Part shown: in pieces, positions 59,482 to 64,000 of the stretch
Layout of the letters: every line of letters starts with the position of its first letter
Numbering within the stretch: the first letter of the stretch is position 1
Origin: an uncultured Clostridia bacterium
Lineage (GTDB): Bacteria > Bacillota > Clostridia > TANB77 > CAG-465
DNA length: 64,000 bases
Reading direction: 5' to 3'
NCBI GenBank assembly: GCA_949106495.1
Contig: CARYZD010000006.1
Location: forward strand, 45,901 to 109,900
Made by a program: the position numbers and the translations under genes
Notes under the pieces: generated by a model
Told to the model about the DNA's origin: nothing
The model's database searches: none
What the model saw: only the letters and a program-made list of their open reading frames with translations

Positions 59482-61299
59482 ATGTTTAAGTACAAAAGAG
59501 AAATAAATAATTATGAACAAGCAAAACAATTAGAATATTCTTTAACAGATAATTCAAAAGTATGTTTTTGTACATCTGGTACATTACAAACCAGAAAACC
59601 ATATCATGGTATGTATATAAAAGATTCCAAAATATTGCTTGAAAATATTGTAGAAACTTTTGAAATAGATGGAACAACATATAAAATTGTTGAACTTGAG
59701 ACTAAAAATAAAGATTTAAATTCAAGAGACTATATTACAAATACAGACCTTGAATTAAATCAATTTGAATATAACTTTTCAGATGTAAGTTATTCAAAAA
59801 GATTTGCCTTTGAAGAAAAAAAAGGTATATTATGTATTGAATATATTATTAAAAATAATACAAGAAATAATATTAAATTTAAAGCAATTCCATTAATAAC
59901 ATACAGAGATTATTTTAATATGAAAAATAGTAGTATGTTAAAATTTAATCAAAGAGATACAGAAGATGGAACATTTATTGCACTTAGTGTTTTAAATCAA
60001 GAGAATTTAGTATTAAAATCAGATGTTATGAATTGGAGTAATGATAATAATGTTTTAAGAGATGTAAAACATGAAATGATTACAGAAGATATAAAAAAAG
60101 AAATATTTTTTGAAGATTTAATGATACTTGGTAATTTTAATGCAGATGTTAAAGGATTATCAGAAACTAAATTATATATGTATATTTCATATAAAGATTT
60201 TAGTATAGAAACTCTTAATAGCTTAGATATTTTCAATAATATAGAATCAAGAAACAAAAATATAACCTTTGATGTAGATGAAAATTTTATAGAACTTATG
60301 GATTTATCTAAATCAATTTTAAATACTCATTTAGAAGATTTAATGATTAATTCGATTCCATATAAGAAACAATATAATGAAGATTATATAAAATCAATTT
60401 CTGAACTTTCTGAAAAACAGATTGAAGAGGATATAGAATCACTTATAGATATTACTCGTTCCATAGAAGGACAATATTTATATTATAAGAAAGTTAAAGA
60501 GGCTAAAAAAACAGTTCTTAATATATATAAAATAACTAAAGAATTATCTAAACTAGAACTATCAGAACATATAAGAGAACGTTTAAATGTTTTAAAGTTA
60601 TGGTATATAGAATCAGTAAATAGAGTTTTACAAAAAGAAGGTAGAATAGAATTATATATTGATTCAATAAAAGAAATTTTATACTATTTTTGTGAACCAG
60701 ATAATAGAGCGACATGTTTTAAAACAATAGAGATAACTACATTAATGCTTAATGCTATAAAAGTTTATTTAAATATTTTAACTTGGATTGGAGATACAGA
60801 TAAACAAATGGAAATCCAAGAATCATATTTTAAATCTTTAATAGAGAAAGAATTCTGGATAAAAGAAAAAAATATTATGAAAAAAGATTTAAGAGATGAT
60901 GAGCATTTTGCAAATGTAGAAATGTTATATGCACTTAGCTTATCTTTTCCATGTGTAAGTGATGATATTCCAAATAAATTACTTGATACAGTATTTAAAG
61001 AATTATATACTCCTTATGGATTAAGAAAAGTATCTAAATTTTCACCAAGATATGATGGATTAATTTATCCAAAATATATGGCACATTTTATTAAAGCTAA
61101 TTTGAGACTTACTGGAATTACAAGAGCGTCACAAAAAATTGCATTTAATCTTGTAAAGGAAATTTTGCAAGATGTTGGAAAATATATAAATGGTGGAACT
61201 AAAAAAATATACAGTGACAGAGGAATTGCAATAGATGGTATGAGTTATGATGTCTTAACAAATGCTGAAATGATAAGACTATATCATATGTTTATGTAG
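59482..61299 (+). CDS. Glycogen-debranching-enzyme-like (amylo-alpha-1,6-glucosidase family) protein
   Basis: A 605-residue soluble protein. The N-terminal ~270 residues are beta-rich and match the debranching-enzyme N-domain pattern (CTSGTLQTRKPYHGMYIKDS, then LLENIVETFEIDG). The C-terminal ~300 residues are helical and end with LYTPYGLRKVSKF and RYDGLIYPKYMAHFIKANLR, like the (alpha/alpha)6 catalytic barrel. Overall identity seems low and I cannot place the catalytic acids with confidence. It starts 6 bp after the yvcK-like gene, so a joint role in sugar-polymer or envelope metabolism is plausible. Confidence 0.65.
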   Translation: MFKYKREINNYEQAKQLEYSLTDNSKVCFCTSGTLQTRKPYHGMYIKDSKILLENIVETFEIDGTTYKIVELETKNKDLNSRDYITNTDLELNQFEYNFSDVSYSKRFAFEEKKGILCIEYIIKNNTRNNIKFKAIPLITYRDYFNMKNSSMLKFNQRDTEDGTFIALSVLNQENLVLKSDVMNWSNDNNVLRDVKHEMITEDIKKEIFFEDLMILGNFNADVKGLSETKLYMYISYKDFSIETLNSLDIFNNIESRNKNITFDVDENFIELMDLSKSILNTHLEDLMINSIPYKKQYNEDYIKSISELSEKQIEEDIESLIDITRSIEGQYLYYKKVKEAKKTVLNIYKITKELSKLELSEHIRERLNVLKLWYIESVNRVLQKEGRIELYIDSIKEILYYFCEPDNRATCFKTIEITTLMLNAIKVYLNILTWIGDTDKQMEIQESYFKSLIEKEFWIKEKNIMKKDLRDDEHFANVEMLYALSLSFPCVSDDIPNKLLDTVFKELYTPYGLRKVSKFSPRYDGLIYPKYMAHFIKANLRLTGITRASQKIAFNLVKEILQDVGKYINGGTKKIYSDRGIAIDGMSYDVLTNAEMIRLYHMFM

Positions 61300-61328
61300 G
61301 ATATATTTTAATATAGGAGGAGTTATTT

Positions 61329-61961
61329 ATGATTATTCTTGGAATTGACCCAGGATTTGGTAGAATAGGATATGGAATAATTAGTTTTAGTAAAAATCAA
61401 TATAAAGTTATTGAATATGGTTGTATAACTACTCCTGAAAATAGTTATTTTCCTAAGAGACTTAATAAAATAGAGTATGATTTAGAAACTATATTATCTA
61501 AATATAATAATATAGATGTAGCATCTATTGAAGATTTATACTTTAATACAAATATAACTACTGCAATAAAAGTTGCACAAGCTAGAGGAGTAATATTAAA
61601 TACTCTTGCAAAACATGATATAGATATTTTTGAATATACTCCAATTCAAGCAAAACAAGCAATTGCAGGGTATGGTAGAGCAACTAAACATCAAGTTATG
61701 GAAATGTTAAAAAAAGTACTTAAAATGGATAATATGCCTAAACTTGATGATACAGCAGATGCACTAGCTCTTGCTATATGTCATACACAATATAATAGAT
61801 ATACTGAATTTACTGGAACAGATAAAAGTAAAAAAGAAAAAAATATTACAGCACTTCAAAAAGTATATGAAGAAAAAGCAAAAACAGATAAAGAACGTGA
61901 GAAAAGACGTGACCAAATGATAAAAGCTGCCCTTGAAAAGGAAAAGAAAAATAGAAGATAA
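61329..61961 (+). CDS. ruvC: Holliday junction resolvase RuvC
   Basis: A 210-residue endonuclease that resolves recombination junctions. Catalytic acids are in LGIDPGFGRIGYG, SIEDLYF, and LDDTADALALA (last Asp pair). TPIQAKQAIAGYGRATKHQV is the typical DNA-contact region. It carries a ~45-residue Lys/Glu-rich C-terminal tail beyond the usual ~165 residues. ruvA/ruvB do not follow. ATAGGAGGAG precedes the ATG. Confidence 0.93.
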   Translation: MIILGIDPGFGRIGYGIISFSKNQYKVIEYGCITTPENSYFPKRLNKIEYDLETILSKYNNIDVASIEDLYFNTNITTAIKVAQARGVILNTLAKHDIDIFEYTPIQAKQAIAGYGRATKHQVMEMLKKVLKMDNMPKLDDTADALALAICHTQYNRYTEFTGTDKSKKEKNITALQKVYEEKAKTDKEREKRRDQMIKAALEKEKKNRR

Positions 61962-62021
61962 TAACATTTATATAAATATAAGCATATAATACACTAACTA
62001 GAAATAGGAGGTGTATTTTTT

Positions 62022-62897
62022 ATGCAAATTGGACTAGTATTAAGTGGTGGTGGTGCAAAGGGAGCTGCACACATTGGAGTACTTAAAGCACTTGAAGACA
62101 AAAATATAAAGGTAAGTTGTATATCTGGAACAAGTAGTGGAAGCATAGTAGCAGCTCTTTATGGTTGTGGATATACACCTATGGAAATATATTACATATT
62201 TAAAAATTATTGTAAATGTATTACTGATTATGATAAAATGATTCCATTTAAAGTACTAAATACGCTATTTACAGGAAAAATTAAATTAAAATCTTTAGCT
62301 AAAGGAAATAATATAGAATATATTGTAAACAATATGTGTTATAAAAAAGGTAAAACAGATATCTCTCAAATGAATATTCCATGTGTAATTCCAGCAGTAG
62401 ATATTGTGGATGGAAAAATTATATATTTTTGTAGTAGAAAGATTAATGATAAAAGAAATGAGAAAAATACAACTATTTTTTCGGATGCACCTGAATATAT
62501 TCCTTATGGAAGAATATCTAGTATTGTAAGAGCAAGCACAGCTTTTCCTGGTGTATTTGAACCTAAAAAAATAGGAAGACATGTATTAGCAGATGGTGGA
62601 ATACGAGTAAATAGCCCTGTTAATGCTTTAAGAGAAGTTAGAGAAAACAATGAAAAAATAATGGTGATATATTTTGAAAAAATAAATAATAATAAAATTC
62701 CTCAAAACATAATAGATACAACTATTAAGTCTTTTGATATTATGGGGCATGAAGTAAACGAAAGAGAAATTAATAGTGCAGATTACCAAATAGACATTGA
62801 AAGTCAAGATGTAGGATTATTAGATATTAGCAAAATAGATTATATGGCAAATTTAGGATATAAAATAACAAAAAATTATATAGAAAAAAAATTTTGA
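62022..62897 (+). CDS. Patatin-like phospholipase family protein
   Basis: A 291-residue lipid acyl hydrolase with oxyanion motif LSGGGAKGAAHIG, nucleophile GTSSGS (Ser of GxSxG) and catalytic Asp in ADGG (LADGGIRVNSP). No signal peptide, so probably cytoplasmic or membrane-associated like other RssA-type patatins. GGAGGTG lies in front of the ATG. Substrate unknown. Confidence 0.88.
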   Translation: MQIGLVLSGGGAKGAAHIGVLKALEDKNIKVSCISGTSSGSIVAALYGCGYTPMEIYYIFKNYCKCITDYDKMIPFKVLNTLFTGKIKLKSLAKGNNIEYIVNNMCYKKGKTDISQMNIPCVIPAVDIVDGKIIYFCSRKINDKRNEKNTTIFSDAPEYIPYGRISSIVRASTAFPGVFEPKKIGRHVLADGGIRVNSPVNALREVRENNEKIMVIYFEKINNNKIPQNIIDTTIKSFDIMGHEVNEREINSADYQIDIESQDVGLLDISKIDYMANLGYKITKNYIEKKF

Positions 62898-62986
62898 TAA
62901 AAAAGCAAATAATTTGCGTTTTCCTCTTGTAAAATAATGTAAAACAATATATAATAACAACTAATTATTTTAGAAGGAGGATAGAA

Positions 62987-64000
62987 ATGAGTAAAATATT
63001 AACAGACATTTCAAGAACATTTAGTGAATTTTTATTATTACCAAATTTAACTACTGAAAAATGTATTCCTGAAAATGTTTCATTAAAAACACCAATTGTA
63101 AAATTTAAAAAAGGAGAAGAGCCAAAGATTTGTGCAAATGTTCCAATGGTATCTGCAATAATGCAATCTGTATCTGGTGAAAAGATGGGTGTTGCGCTTG
63201 CAAGAGAAGGTGGAATTGCGTTTATCTTTGGCTCTCAATCTATTGAGGCACAAGCTAAAATGGTTGAGAATGTAAAGAAGAGTAAAGCAGGTTTTGTAAT
63301 TAGTGATTCTAATGTAAAACCTAATGCAACTTTAGGCGATGTTGTAAGAATTGTTGAAGAGACAGGACATTCAACAGTAATGATAACTGAAGATGGAACA
63401 GCAAATGGAAAATTTTTAGGTCTTGTAACAGATAAAGATTATAGATTATCAAGAGATAATTTAAATGAAAAAATAGAAAAATTTATGAACAAGAAGGAAA
63501 ATTTAGTTTGGGCTGAAGAGGGAATCTCTTTAAGAGAAGCAAATGATAAGATATGGGATGAAAAGATAAGTTGTCTTCCTATATTAGATAATGATGGAAA
63601 TTTAAAATATTTAGTATTTAGAAAAGATTATGAAGATAGAAAAAATAATTCTAATTCATTACTTGATGATGAAAAAAGATATGTTGTTGGTGCTGGAATT
63701 AACACAAGAGATTATGAAGAAAGAATACCAGCACTTGTTAATGCAGGTGTAGATGTATTATGTATGGATTCATCTGATGGATACTCAGTATGGCAAAAGA
63801 GAACTATAGATTTCGTAAGAGAAAAATATGGTGAAGATGTAAAAATTGGTGCAGGAAATGTTGTTGACGCAGAAGGATTTAGATATCTTGCAGAAGCAGG
63901 TGCAGACTTTGTAAAAGTTGGTGTAGGTGGAGGTTCCATTTGCATTACACGTGAGACAAAAGGAATTGGAAGAGGACAAGCAAGTGCTTTAATAGATGTT
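62987..64000 (+). CDS. guaB: IMP dehydrogenase, 3' end outside window
   Basis: The frame from the ATG at 62987 (AGAAGGAGG in front) is open for 338 codons to the end of the window. It converts IMP to XMP, the committed step of GMP synthesis. NVPMVSAIMQSVSGEKMGVA and LAREGGIAFIFG form the start of the barrel; two CBS-domain-like segments follow (about residues 95-215, e.g. FLGLVTDKDYRLSRD). GGGSICITRETKGIGRGQ holds the catalytic Cys loop. Confidence 0.93.
   Translation, partial: MSKILTDISRTFSEFLLLPNLTTEKCIPENVSLKTPIVKFKKGEEPKICANVPMVSAIMQSVSGEKMGVALAREGGIAFIFGSQSIEAQAKMVENVKKSKAGFVISDSNVKPNATLGDVVRIVEETGHSTVMITEDGTANGKFLGLVTDKDYRLSRDNLNEKIEKFMNKKENLVWAEEGISLREANDKIWDEKISCLPILDNDGNLKYLVFRKDYEDRKNNSNSLLDDEKRYVVGAGINTRDYEERIPALVNAGVDVLCMDSSDGYSVWQKRTIDFVREKYGEDVKIGAGNVVDAEGFRYLAEAGADFVKVGVGGGSICITRETKGIGRGQASALIDV

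Noticed and set aside
62898..62986. Purine or PRPP riboswitch before guaB
   Set aside because: The gap is below 90 bp and only a weak AAAGCAAA/TTTGC hairpin is visible; no aptamer-like core.

Overview
The window is very AT-rich, with strong Gram-positive ribosome binding sites (GGAGG-type), frequent TTG/GTG starts and many short U-tailed hairpin terminators. Together with an oxygen-independent class III ribonucleotide reductase, an ECF vitamin transporter, many small ABC cassettes and a ferritin-like protein, this points to an anaerobic low-GC Firmicute of the class Clostridia, probably gut-associated. No rRNA, tRNA, CRISPR array or phage module was seen.

Layout. 1-8.2 kb: the end of a surface protein with Ig-like repeats, a ferritin-like protein, an XRE regulator paired with a small membrane protein, a TetR-controlled ABC exporter with two permeases, and a DUF4026-type protein. 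8.2-15.1 kb: a MerR regulator divergent from an alpha/beta hydrolase, an XRE-membrane/DUF4097 pair, then a series of unrelated small genes including a Vat-like acetyltransferase and a zinc-ribbon gene broken by an in-frame stop. 15.3-18.7 kb: a response regulator, bacitracin-type ABC transporter and histidine kinase, with an 11-bp direct-repeat array in front of the transporter. 18.7-24.6 kb: a decayed alkyltransferase gene, small proteins, and the first of two MATE transporters fused to a cytidylate-kinase-like domain, behind a leader with a terminator hairpin. 24.7-33.2 kb: two GntR-ABC-permease cassettes around an ECF transporter operon and small genes. 33.2-34.6 kb: a 1.42-kb IS3/IS150-type element inserted exactly in the 3-nt loop of a terminator. 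34.6-41.6 kb: pyrophosphatase-like protein, hydrolase, deoC, an SdpR/SdpI pair with two perfect operators, an SDR, and the second MATE-kinase fusion behind its own attenuator-like leader. 41.7-54.8 kb: envelope enzymes (carboxypeptidase, amidase), peptidase, flavoprotein, anaerobic ribonucleotide reductase genes, an AI-2E-family protein and a short aspartate kinase. 54.9-64 kb: two small frameshifted genes, then ftsY, murB, a divergent YvcK-like protein, a debranching-enzyme-like protein, ruvC, a patatin and the start of guaB.

The most notable observations are these. (1) The anaerobic reductase looks split: the large NrdD ends where the glycyl-radical loop should be and has no glycine there, while a separate 90-residue protein next to nrdG carries that motif. 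(2) There are two paralogous MATE-kinase fusions, each behind a short leader ending in a terminator; the first leader is a candidate guanidine-IV (mepA-type) riboswitch. (3) An IS sits precisely in a terminator triloop. (4) Several regulators have legible, high-quality operators (TetR tandem sites, ArsR/SdpR paired sites, two GntR dyads, a MerR 19-bp-spacer promoter and response-regulator direct repeats).
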